From assembly GCA_019058015.1 (NCBI GenBank), contig JAHLWH010000279.1, positions 1 to 39,821 on the forward strand: a DNA stretch of 39,821 nt, in the 5' to 3' direction. Below are positions 9,683 to 18,751 of this stretch, in pieces (the first letter of the stretch is position 1; each line of letters starts with the position of its first letter). This DNA comes from Promethearchaeota archaeon (GTDB lineage: Archaea; Asgardarchaeota; Lokiarchaeia; Sigyniarchaeales; SOKP01). The position numbers and the translations under genes are program-made. A model generated the notes under the pieces. The model was given only the letters and a program-made list of their open reading frames with translations. It had not been told where the DNA came from and did no database searches.

Positions 9683-10407
9683 CTATTTATTAAATTAGCA
9701 AAATAACCTGCACCAACACCGTTATCAATATTTACAACGGTGACTCCGAATGCACAAGAATTAAGCATTGTTAAAAGAGGACCAATTCCTTCGAAACTTG
9801 CACCATATCCTACACTTGTTGGAACAGCAATTATCGGTTTTGATGATAATCCACCCACAACACTTGGCAATGCTCCATCCATTCCGGCTATTACAATAAT
9901 TACGTTTGCCTCAAAAATTTTATCTTTAATATCAAATAAACGATGAATACCAGCTACACCTACATCATAAGATTTCTCCACCTTATTGCCCATAATTTCA
10001 GCTATAACAGCAGCTTCTTCTGCAATGGGTATATCCGACGTTCCCCCTGTTAAAATTAATATCTTTCCCTCCTTTAATTTTACTGGTTCCTTTTGAACAG
10101 CAATAATTCTAGCTTTTTCATAATATTCTGCTTCATTATAGACTTTTTTTATTGCATTAAAAATTTCTTTATTAGCTTTCGTTGCCAAAACCGTATGTTT
10201 AAACTTTATCATACTCTCAACTATTTTCATTATCTGTGGAATAGTTTTTCCCTGACAATAAAGAATTTCTGGAAAGCCCTTCCTGAGAGATCTATGAGTA
10301 TCTACTTTTGCAAATTCTAAATCTTCGTAAGGCAGAGTTTTCAATTTTTCTAAAACCTCTTCCAATGATATTTTTCCCTCCTTATAATCTTCCAATATCC
10401 TTTTCAA
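9679..10407 (-). CDS. larB: LarB, pyridinium-3,5-biscarboxylic acid mononucleotide synthase (AIR-carboxylase-like)
   Basis: ILTGGTSDIPIAEEAAVIAE, DVGVAGIHRLFD, VIVIAGMDGALPSVVGGL, PTSVGYGASFEGIGPLLTMLNSCAFGVTVVNIDNGVGAGYFA; TTG start; overlaps larC. Confidence 0.92.
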   Translation of the reverse strand: MKRILEDYKEGKISLEEVLEKLKTLPYEDLEFAKVDTHRSLRKGFPEILYCQGKTIPQIMKIVESMIKFKHTVLATKANKEIFNAIKKVYNEAEYYEKARIIAVQKEPVKLKEGKILILTGGTSDIPIAEEAAVIAEIMGNKVEKSYDVGVAGIHRLFDIKDKIFEANVIIVIAGMDGALPSVVGGLSSKPIIAVPTSVGYGASFEGIGPLLTMLNSCAFGVTVVNIDNGVGAGYFANLINR

Positions 10408-11213
10408 ATGTCTAAAACCTCATTTAGGCTCCCTGTTCTATATCCCTCTAAATCTAATGTTATATAAATGAATCCTAATTTTTTTAATTCTGCATTTATT
10501 TCATCTGAATGTTTTAACAATAATGGAATATCGTTTTTATTTATTTCAATTCTTGCTATTTCATTGTGATATCTTACACGAACTTGTTTAATATCAAGAT
10601 TTTTCAAAATTTCTTCTGCTTTTTCGATCATTTTTAATATCTTTTCAGTTATTTCAATACCATACGGAATCCTTGATGCTAAACATGCGAATGCTGGTTT
10701 ATTCCATGATTTTAAATTCATTTCTTTAGATAATGCTCTTATCTCTTTTTTTGTCAATTTAACATCTTTTAAAGGACTTATTATCCCAAGTTCTTCTAAA
10801 GCTTTTATACCAGGTCTATAATCATTCATATCATCAAAATTTGTTGCATCTAATACATATTTAATATTCTTTTTCTCAGCAATTTTCTTTATTAGGGAAA
10901 ATAATCCTTTTTTACAAAGATAACATCGATTAAGAGGGTTTTTCCGAAAATTTTCATTTTTTAATTCTTCAGATTTAAAAATAGTATGCCTAATACCATT
11001 TTGTTCAGTAAATATTTTTGCATCTTTTATTTCAAATTCTGGATAGGTTGGCGAGGTTGCTGTTACAGCTAAGATCTTATCTCCTAAAACATCTTTTGCG
11101 ACTTTAATAAGAAAAGTGCTATCAACTCCACCAGAGAAGGCAATAGCTACCTTTTCCATTTTCTTTAAAATCTGTTTTAAATTTTCCAGTTTATCCAAAG
11201 TTAATTGTTGCAT
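10404..11213 (-). CDS. larE: LarE, ATP-dependent sacrificial sulfur transferase
   Basis: PP-loop AFSGGVDSTFL, NPLNRCYLCKKGLF, DATNFDDMNDYRPG, PAFACLASRIPYG; start of a larEBC operon. Confidence 0.92.
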   Translation of the reverse strand: MQQLTLDKLENLKQILKKMEKVAIAFSGGVDSTFLIKVAKDVLGDKILAVTATSPTYPEFEIKDAKIFTEQNGIRHTIFKSEELKNENFRKNPLNRCYLCKKGLFSLIKKIAEKKNIKYVLDATNFDDMNDYRPGIKALEELGIISPLKDVKLTKKEIRALSKEMNLKSWNKPAFACLASRIPYGIEITEKILKMIEKAEEILKNLDIKQVRVRYHNEIARIEINKNDIPLLLKHSDEINAELKKLGFIYITLDLEGYRTGSLNEVLDI

Positions 11214-11287
11214 TCTTTTATCTAAGAATATATATCAATATTATAAAAAAATAAATTGCTTAAAATCAATAAATATTTAAGATAATT

Positions 11288-12730
11288 ATGGCATCTAAAA
11301 AAAACCCTAATATTTTAATATTTATACCGGATGAGATGCGTGCAGACTCTCTTGCATGTATGGGAAATCCAATAATTAAAACTCCTAATCTCGATAAGGT
11401 TGGTAAAGAGGGCGTAGTATTTACAAATTGTTTTGCTGTAAATCCAGTATGTGCACCATCTAGATGCTCTACTTTTACTGGACTTTATCCTCATTGTTCA
11501 GGACACCGTTCTCTATATTATCTTTTACAACCTCATGAAGAAAATTTACTGAAATTCCTAAAAAACTCCGGATATTATGTTCGAATGATTGGAAGGAATG
11601 ATTTGTTTTCCAAAAAAGCTTTTAAAACAAGTATATCTAAAAGAACTGGAGGTTTTTCGAAAGTTGACCTAAAAGCTTTTTTAGATTCACCTCCTATTGA
11701 AGACCGATTTAGAAAATCATTTTATTCAGGAAAAAGAGGAGAAAAACTTGTTAAAGATTTAGATTACAGTATTATTCAAGAAGCGCTTGAGTTTTTAGAT
11801 TCTAATCCGCCAGAACCTTTCTGTTTATTCCTTGCTTTAGCTTATCCACATCCTCCCTATTCTGTTGAGGAACCTTATTTTTCAATGTATGATAGACAGA
11901 AAATTCCTGCACCAATTCCACCCAAGTTGGATGATAAACCACACTTTATGAAAGAAATGCATGAGTCTTATAACTTAAACCTTTTATCAGAAGATAATAA
12001 AAAAGAAATAATTGCCACTTATTATGGGATGGTTTCGAGGGTGGACGACCAATTTGGGACAATTATTGAGAAATTCAAGGAAAAAAATTATTACAATCAC
12101 ACAGCAGTTTTTTTCTTTGGAGATCATGGCGACTATACAACTGACTATGGTTTAACAGAAAAATGGCCCACAGGTTTCCAAGATTGCCTGATAAAAGTTC
12201 CTTTAATTATAAAAATTCCTGGAATAAAACCAAATAATAATCCAATCAATAATTTAGTAGAAACAATAGATTTATTTCCAACTATGTTAGAAATTGCCAA
12301 TATAAAAATAAAATACACTCATTTTGGAAAATCTTTAATCCATCTAATTAAGGGAGAAAGTAATGAGCACCGCGATTCACTGTTTGCAGAAGGGGGCTAT
12401 TTACCTAGGGAACCCCAATGTTTTGAAGTGAAAATTAAATCACCAGAATTACCTCTAATTGGAATTTATTATGATAAAATTAGAATCTCCTATGATGACC
12501 CAAGCACAGTAAGCAGAGCTGCAATGATAAGAACCGAAGAATGGAAATATGTGGCTAGGATTGAAGGTAAAGAAGAATTATATAATATAAAATCAGATCC
12601 TAAAGAGCAAATTAATTTAATAGATGATCTCAATTTGAAAGAAATCAAGGCAAAATTGAAAGAGAGACTTTTAAGATGGTATATTAGTACAAGCGATAAC
12701 GCACCCATGAAAAAAGAAAGGGCTTTATAA
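11288..12730 (+). CDS. Type I sulfatase family protein (alkaline phosphatase superfamily)
   Basis: NILIFIPDEMRADSLACMGN; CAPSRCSTFTGLYPH (C-x-P-S-R formylglycine motif); FFGDHGDYTTDYGL. Confidence 0.9.
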   Translation: MASKKNPNILIFIPDEMRADSLACMGNPIIKTPNLDKVGKEGVVFTNCFAVNPVCAPSRCSTFTGLYPHCSGHRSLYYLLQPHEENLLKFLKNSGYYVRMIGRNDLFSKKAFKTSISKRTGGFSKVDLKAFLDSPPIEDRFRKSFYSGKRGEKLVKDLDYSIIQEALEFLDSNPPEPFCLFLALAYPHPPYSVEEPYFSMYDRQKIPAPIPPKLDDKPHFMKEMHESYNLNLLSEDNKKEIIATYYGMVSRVDDQFGTIIEKFKEKNYYNHTAVFFFGDHGDYTTDYGLTEKWPTGFQDCLIKVPLIIKIPGIKPNNNPINNLVETIDLFPTMLEIANIKIKYTHFGKSLIHLIKGESNEHRDSLFAEGGYLPREPQCFEVKIKSPELPLIGIYYDKIRISYDDPSTVSRAAMIRTEEWKYVARIEGKEELYNIKSDPKEQINLIDDLNLKEIKAKLKERLLRWYISTSDNAPMKKERAL

Positions 12731-12811
12731 TTAATTTAATTAATAAGATTTTTCTTTTAATCACTATTAAAATTTTTTTATTTTTTTTATTTAATATTTT
12801 TTATTCATTTC

Positions 12812-13228
12812 TTATTCAATCTCATAAGATTCAACTGGAACTTTAAACATTATAAAATGCTTAGGATTTCGAGTAATTATTTTTTTCGCCTTAATTACTT
12901 CTGCTGATACTCCAATGATACAATCACCAACATCTAAAGTAATCCCTTTAGCCCGTAATTGTCCTTTTATGACTCCTGATTGTTCTAAAATTTTTAGATT
13001 TATTGGTATTATTTCATAATCATTGAGTATTTTTGTATATTGTTGTTTAAATTTTTTATAGATGGTAATTCCCTTTTTTTCTTTAGTGTATCCAAGACCA
13101 TCATATATCTCTTCAACTGTAATAGCAGAGATACATAATTTTTCTTCTATGTTTTTCTTTAGGCATTTCCTAACTCCTGAATAACCTCTCCAAAGATCTA
13201 TAATCACTGTTGTATCTAAAATTATCAT
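12812..13228 (-). CDS. PIN-domain toxin, VapC-like
   Basis: MIILDTTVIIDLWRG...ISAITVEEIYDGL...DVGDCIIGVSAEVIKAKKIITRNPKHF PIN-domain acidic residues. Confidence 0.88.
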   Translation of the reverse strand: MIILDTTVIIDLWRGYSGVRKCLKKNIEEKLCISAITVEEIYDGLGYTKEKKGITIYKKFKQQYTKILNDYEIIPINLKILEQSGVIKGQLRAKGITLDVGDCIIGVSAEVIKAKKIITRNPKHFIMFKVPVESYEIE

Positions 13229-13485
13229 TCTTCATTACCCCACAGCTCTGAGAATCTTTTAGATGCTCTAGCTGCGTCTAATTTCTTAGCTTCTAAAACT
13301 GCATTTTCAAAATCATCTAGCATATCTTTTGGTAAATCTTTTGCTATTCCAAAATGTTTTAATGGATCTTTCTTTCGCCCTTTAATTAAACGCTCAATTA
13401 ACTCGGAAAAACTTTCATTTGGATTTTTCAATCGCTTTAAGTCGTTATAAATATCCTCTCGAAGAGAAATCATTTTTGACGTCAT
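13225..13485 (-). CDS. VapB-type antitoxin
   Basis: MTSKMISLREDIYNDLKRLKNPNESFSELIERLI (ribbon-helix-helix type); overlaps the downstream PIN gene by 4 nt. Confidence 0.85.
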   Translation of the reverse strand: MTSKMISLREDIYNDLKRLKNPNESFSELIERLIKGRKKDPLKHFGIAKDLPKDMLDDFENAVLEAKKLDAARASKRFSELWGNEE

Positions 13486-13670
13486 ATTACATTCCTCATA
13501 CTTAATATAGATATTTATATATATATTTATAGCTTTATAAAAAATCTTTAATTTTTAAAACTTTTGTTTCATTTCTTATTCTGAAAATTCTTAAATATAT
13601 CTTTTATCAATTTTTAATCCATTCCTGAATATTAATAGAGTTTTTTCTTTTACCAGATTAAATATTGTAA

Positions 13671-14354
13671 TTATTTATTATTTGATTTTTTAGTAAAGTT
13701 TAGTTGATAAGAAAAAAAATTTCCAAATTTTTCTTTTATCTCAAATCCTGATTCTTCTGCCCAGCGAATTTCGGTCTTTCTTCGGGGATAATCCGGATCT
13801 GGAAGGATTTCACAGAGAGATACTAATCCATCGGGTTTTAGTATTCTATTACAGTCGCGTAGAACTCTAATTGGATCAGGAATTTCGGGTAAACATGTAT
13901 TGGCAAAAACCCTATCAATACTTTTATCTTCAAAGGGAAAGTTATAGGCATCTCCAACTATCGGAATAATGTTAGAGATTTCTTCCTTTTCAATTCGTTT
14001 TTTTAAAGATTCTATTACGGATTCTTGGATATCAAGGGCGTATACTTTTCCATTGGGTATAACTTTCTTTGCTACCGCTTTGGTATAAGATCCCTTACCT
14101 GGACCAATCTCAACGACTATCATTCCAGCTTCAAGATGCATTCGCTCAGCAATTACTTTAGGTTTTTGTATGAATCTCCGCCAAGGATTATCAATTAAAC
14201 GGGTTGCAAATGCTGGAATTGGAAATTTATGATATCTACGAATAATTCTTAAAATTATCATCACAAAAACGAAAAATATTAAAAAAATAATCATAGTAAC
14301 CAAGAAAATCCATTTAAATAAAAGCCACAAATCAATCATCATATTCTTCACCAA
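13671..14354 (-). CDS. Membrane-anchored class I SAM-dependent methyltransferase
   Basis: N-terminal hydrophobic segment; VVEIGPGKGSYTKAVAKKVIPNGKVYALDIQ. Confidence 0.8.
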   Translation of the reverse strand: MVKNMMIDLWLLFKWIFLVTMIIFLIFFVFVMIILRIIRRYHKFPIPAFATRLIDNPWRRFIQKPKVIAERMHLEAGMIVVEIGPGKGSYTKAVAKKVIPNGKVYALDIQESVIESLKKRIEKEEISNIIPIVGDAYNFPFEDKSIDRVFANTCLPEIPDPIRVLRDCNRILKPDGLVSLCEILPDPDYPRRKTEIRWAEESGFEIKEKFGNFFSYQLNFTKKSNNK

Positions 14355-14491
14355 CCCAGATGATGCCTATTAATTTAAAAGTTTCATATTTATTTTTATT
14401 TTTTCAATTTCAAACTATTTATCGAATCTAAAAAAATATATTTATTTAAGTTAAAACAAAGAATCTTCTATTAATAATAGAGTTGATATAA

Positions 14492-15868
14492 ATGAATACC
14501 GATCAAATATTAAAAGATTTGCAAATCATTGTAGGTAGAGAATTTGCAACCAATAGCCCTGAAGATCTCTATATTTATTCCCAAGATCCTGGAGCTTCTT
14601 TACCTCGCCCCGTTGATTTTGTTGTAATGCCTAAAACAACCGAGGAAGTTCAAAAAATTGTAAAATTAGCTAACGAGGAAAAAATACCTTTGGTTCCCAT
14701 GGGCGGTGGACTGACGCTTAGTGGATTAATCATTCCAGTAAAGGGTGGTATTGTATTAGATATGAAGAGAATGGATCAAGTAATTGAAATAAATGAATTA
14801 AGCCGGTATGCCCTCATTGAACCTGGAGTTTCTACAGGACAATTGCTTGCATATTTAAATGAGCATCATCCTGATCTGCAACCTGCAATCCCTGACGCCC
14901 CTCCTTCTGCAACTATTGCTGGCAATGTATTAATTCATGGATCAGGCTATTTATCACAGAAATATGGAGACCACGGTGCAATAGTTAATGGATTGGAAGT
15001 TGTTTTGGCAAGTGGTGAAGTGGTTAAACTTGGATCTTGTGCAGTTTCCGATTATTGGTTTGCAAGAGGACCCATCCCTGATTTAGTAGGATTATTTCTA
15101 AGTTCATTTGGAACTATGGGAATCGTAACAAAACTTTCGGTTCAAATATTTCCAAAACCGAAATTTAGGGAAATCGTGTTTGGATTGATGAAAGATGAAG
15201 AAAATATTCCAAATCTTCTATTAGAAATTACAACTAAGGAGTTCATTGAAGATGTAATCCTTGGTAAACAAGACAAGCCCGAGTGGATGAAAGGATATAT
15301 CTTTTTTATGGTCTATATTACGGGAGATAGTCAAGAAGATATTGATGCTAAAATAAAGATACTAAAAAAAATATATCGTAAAAATGGAGCGAGATATATG
15401 AAGGCAACTCAAAAAATGATAGATCTTTATATAGAAAAGCCAATATTTGCATCAGGGGCTGCAGATTTCCGAAAAGGAGGTGGTTTTGAATATGTTGGTG
15501 CTAACATGCCATTAGAAAAAATTCCTGAAGCATAGCGTAGAGGGGCTGAAATTTCAAGAAAATATGGGATACCTCCTACATTAGGTTCTAGACTTATTGG
15601 ACAGACTCATAATATCGTAATGTTCTTTTCTTATTCTTTCAATAGAGCTGATCCAGACGACATGCAGAATGCAAGAAATGCACTTGAAGAAACAAATCAT
15701 TTAGCATTAGAGCTTGGTGGCATTCCTTGGAAAGGTGAATTGAGTGCACAGAAACTAACTCTTCAAAAAATGGATCCCAATTATAAAAAAATGTTTTTTA
15801 ATATTCGCCAGATGTTAGATCCAAATGATATTATGAATCCAGGAAATTGGAGTGAGGAGGAGAATTAA
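14492..15868 (+). CDS. FAD-linked oxidase (GlcD / D-lactate dehydrogenase-like) interrupted by an in-frame TAG at 15533-15535
   Basis: ORFs 14492-15535 and 15620-15868 are in the same frame (offset 1128 nt); the intervening codons read RRGAEISRKYGIPPTLGSRLIGQTHNIV with no other stop. PMGGGLTLSGLIIPVKGGIVLDMKRM FAD-binding motif. Confidence 0.85.
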
Positions 15869-17036
15869 AATGGCTTTAGATGATGTTAAACATATAATAC
15901 ATAGATGTTTTAGGTGTGGATATTGTAAATTTACCCATTCTTATTCCGAATTTAATTGTCCCAGTTATAATAAGCATCGATTTGAGACATACAGCGCAGG
16001 TGGTCGGATTTGGCTCATTTTTGGTCTAATGAATAATGAACTTCAATGGAGTGATAATTTAGCTAATATTCTATATGCATGTAGTACGTGTGGAAATTGT
16101 GTGGAAAATTGCAGGTTTGTAAAATTCAATGAATTTTGGGTGGATATTATTGAAGCAGCCAGAGCCGAAGCGGTTAAAAACGGTTTTTGTCCTGAAAAGC
16201 AGAAAAATTTATTGGAACGCACTACGAACCCAGAAATGTTTAATCCTTACGCCGAACCAAATTCAGATAATGAAGAGTTAAAAAAGGAATATAATTTACC
16301 GGATAAAGCAGAATGGGTCTATTTTATTGGGTGCACATCAAATTATCGTCAAAAAAATTTAAGAGATTCTACTCTAAGATTTCTTAAAAAAGCAAAAATT
16401 GATTTTACCTTAATCGATGAATATTGTTGTTGCAGCCCAATTATAAGAACCGGACAAATTAGTCCCGTAAAGGATTTTATGAATTATAATGTTGGAAAAA
16501 TTAAAGAAGTAGGAGCTACTAAAGTAATTACTTCTTGTGCTGGGTGTTATCGAACATTAAAGAATGATTTTGAGAAATTTGGAGTCGAATACGATTTTAA
16601 ACTATATCATACAGCTGAATTAGTTAAACAACTTTTAGATGAAGGGAAATTAAAATTCAAATCAAATTATGATAAAACTGTAACTTATCATGATCCTTGC
16701 CATTTAGGTAGGCACTCTGGTATATATGAGATTCCTAGAGAAGTTTATAAGAAGATTCCGGGTATTAATTTTGTTGAAATGAAGAGAAACAGAGAAAACG
16801 CATATTGTTGCGGAGCAGGAGGAGGCGTTAAAATTGGATTTCCCGACTGGGCTGTAGAAATTTCGAAGGAAAGATTAGAAGAAGCTAAAGAAACGGGAGC
16901 TACAGTTGTGTCTTCAACTTGTCCATTTTGCAGAACGAATTTATCTGATGCAAATGATAAGTTCGATTTGGGTTTTGAAGTAATAGATTTAATAGAGATT
17001 CTGGATAAGTTAGATCTGGAAATAATTGAAACTTAA
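15852..17036 (+). CDS. (Fe-S)-binding oxidoreductase with CCG domains (GlcF/HdrD-like); likely true start ATG 15870
   Basis: CFRCGYCK, CSTCGNCVENC, CCCSPIIRTGQ, HDPCHLGRHSGIYE, CCGAGGGVKIGFPD. Confidence 0.88.
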   Translation: MRRRIKMALDDVKHIIHRCFRCGYCKFTHSYSEFNCPSYNKHRFETYSAGGRIWLIFGLMNNELQWSDNLANILYACSTCGNCVENCRFVKFNEFWVDIIEAARAEAVKNGFCPEKQKNLLERTTNPEMFNPYAEPNSDNEELKKEYNLPDKAEWVYFIGCTSNYRQKNLRDSTLRFLKKAKIDFTLIDEYCCCSPIIRTGQISPVKDFMNYNVGKIKEVGATKVITSCAGCYRTLKNDFEKFGVEYDFKLYHTAELVKQLLDEGKLKFKSNYDKTVTYHDPCHLGRHSGIYEIPREVYKKIPGINFVEMKRNRENAYCCGAGGGVKIGFPDWAVEISKERLEEAKETGATVVSSTCPFCRTNLSDANDKFDLGFEVIDLIEILDKLDLEIIET

Positions 17037-17216
17037 GTAATTTTTTTTTGTTTTTTATTTAAACTTATTAAAAAATCTTAGTTTTATAGACTAATTCTTT
17101 ATTAACAATTTTTTTAAAATTATTTATCGGTACTTGACTAAATGATCATATATAACGAAACTTTATGAACATATGCTTAACTTATATTTAATCAATAGGC
17201 ATATTAACTGAAGTAT

Positions 17217-17585
17217 TTAATCATTTTTTCCTTTTCTGATAATCATTTTTTCCTTTTCGAATTCACTTGCTTCACTTATTCTTATAATAAAAACTTGGAA
17301 TTCGCCTAATTCACTTGGTATGTCTTGAATATTCGTCATATTATCTTCCACATATATGGCTATTCCGATAATATAATTACTTTCGTCCCGTGCAATCCCC
17401 GCTCCTACAACACCATCAATATTTAATAAATCATCCTCGTTTTCGTGGAGAATCTCTATTATCTTTATATCTGTGGGGTATATATTAAGACTAAATATAA
17501 AAAATAAACTAAAACTAAATAATAAAACCAAACCAATCCCAGTGATTATTAAATATTTTTTTGCCATACGATTAAAAACGCACAT
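17217..17585 (-). CDS. Small membrane-anchored protein with GVVGAGI-type domain, function unknown
   Basis: N-terminal TM helix and LLNIDGVVGAGIARDESNYIIGIAIYVEDN...DIPSELGEFQVFI. Confidence 0.55.
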   Translation of the reverse strand: MCVFNRMAKKYLIITGIGLVLLFSFSLFFIFSLNIYPTDIKIIEILHENEDDLLNIDGVVGAGIARDESNYIIGIAIYVEDNMTNIQDIPSELGEFQVFIIRISEASEFEKEKMIIRKGKND

Positions 17586-17729
17586 AATTATATTTAATTT
17601 TTATGCAAACCTAAAGAAATTAATAATCTTCCTTTTCTGAAGGTTCTTTCTCTTTATTTATTCTCTTAAGGTTGGAAGGGATTAAATTCGAATCGGTTCG
17701 AGAATTTTTTGTCGAGACAGAGAATTAAA

Positions 17730-17853
17730 AATAATGTGGAATTAGATAAAACACTCAAATGCTTTAAGAAAACAATTGAATTAGATCCAAGTTCTAAAAT
17801 TTGCAATAAATGAGATTACAAAATTAAAGAAAGATAATAAAAGAACCGAATAA
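17730..17853 (+). pseudogene. C-terminal fragment of a TPR protein, frameshifted
   Basis: NNVELDKTLKCFKKTIELDPSSK then, in the next frame, FAINEITKLKKDNKRTE*; TPR consensus ...A..CF.KAIELDP. Confidence 0.6.
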
Positions 17854-17897
17854 AAAGATTTGAAGAAATAATTTGGTTAATTTTTGATAAATTTTTT

Positions 17898-18080
17898 TCA
17901 TTTTATAAGGCTAGAATGGTTTTTAGTTTGATGTATGTGGATAATGGCTTTTAAAATTAAAGAAATGAGAAAAATTGGCGTTAGCAAAATTATTGCATCA
18001 AAACTTCTAGGCCACCATAATTTGAAACTCCACTTAAAATTAAGGGGATAGAACCAGTTTATCCCTCCTGCCCAATCCAT
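17898..18080 (-). pseudogene. C-terminal fragment of a DUF457/YdjM-like membrane protein, homologous to the gene at 22990-23604
   Basis: MDWAGGINWFYPLNFKWSFKLWWPRSFDAIILLTPIFLISLILKAIIH vs WPWAGGINWLYPFDFAMFRWSFKLWWPGSYDAIILLAPVFIAFLILKWFIH. Confidence 0.8.
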
Positions 18081-18307
18081 TAAATCTTTAACAACCTATG
18101 AGCTGAGGTAGAAACCTAACCCTCCTTTATCTCCTCGTGGGATTAATATAATCTAACAAATTTATTCTAAAAAATATTTTTCATTCTAAGTCAAATAAAT
18201 TATGAATATACAGATGTAATTCAAAAAGTTCATTTCTTACAAAATAGGCTTTTTCTTTATAAAGGTTTAATTTAAAAGTCTCTCAAAAAAAAATTTAAAA
18301 TTATGAG

Positions 18308-18646
18308 GTGAATAGAAAGATGAACGGAAAAAATTCAATGGATGATATAGCAATATGGAAGGCAATGGTTGAGATTACTCAAATACCAGCCAAGCCACAA
18401 AAGGAAGATTCTTGGTTGTTTTACATTCCTAATCATAATTATCCTATTGGATTAGAAATTTTTGGAGACAACAAACTAACATGGAGGTATTTTACAAAAG
18501 CAGACTATTTAGAAGGCGCCAAAGCCATAGGTTATCAAATGTTGGGACTTCTAAGGCAGAAATTTCCAAGTATAAATGGAGTAGTAAAGATAAGACCAAT
18601 AAAGAATAGAGAAATCAAAGAAGATTTTTATAAAGATGATAGATAA
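18308..18646 (+). CDS. Small protein of unknown function, upstream of the ATPase
   Basis: DSWLFYIPNHNYPIGLEIFGDNKLTWRYFTKADYLEGAKAIGYQMLGLLRQKFPSINGVVKIRPIK; same strand and close to the ATPase gene. Confidence 0.65.
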   Translation: MNRKMNGKNSMDDIAIWKAMVEITQIPAKPQKEDSWLFYIPNHNYPIGLEIFGDNKLTWRYFTKADYLEGAKAIGYQMLGLLRQKFPSINGVVKIRPIKNREIKEDFYKDDR

Positions 18647-18751
18647 GAATATTTTCAATTAAAATTTCCAGCAATTCGTTATAGAAGTAAAATCAATTTA
18701 ATTCAGAATTTTATTAATCAATTCAATAATAAAAATAAAGGTATAATATAC

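Noticed and set aside
12812-13485. VapBC pair as a novel system
   Set aside because: Standard PIN-toxin/antitoxin organisation with a 4-nt overlap; ordinary.
14492-15868. Genome-wide TAG reassignment
   Set aside because: At least five other ORFs in the window end at TAG at plausible C-termini, so full reassignment is not supported.
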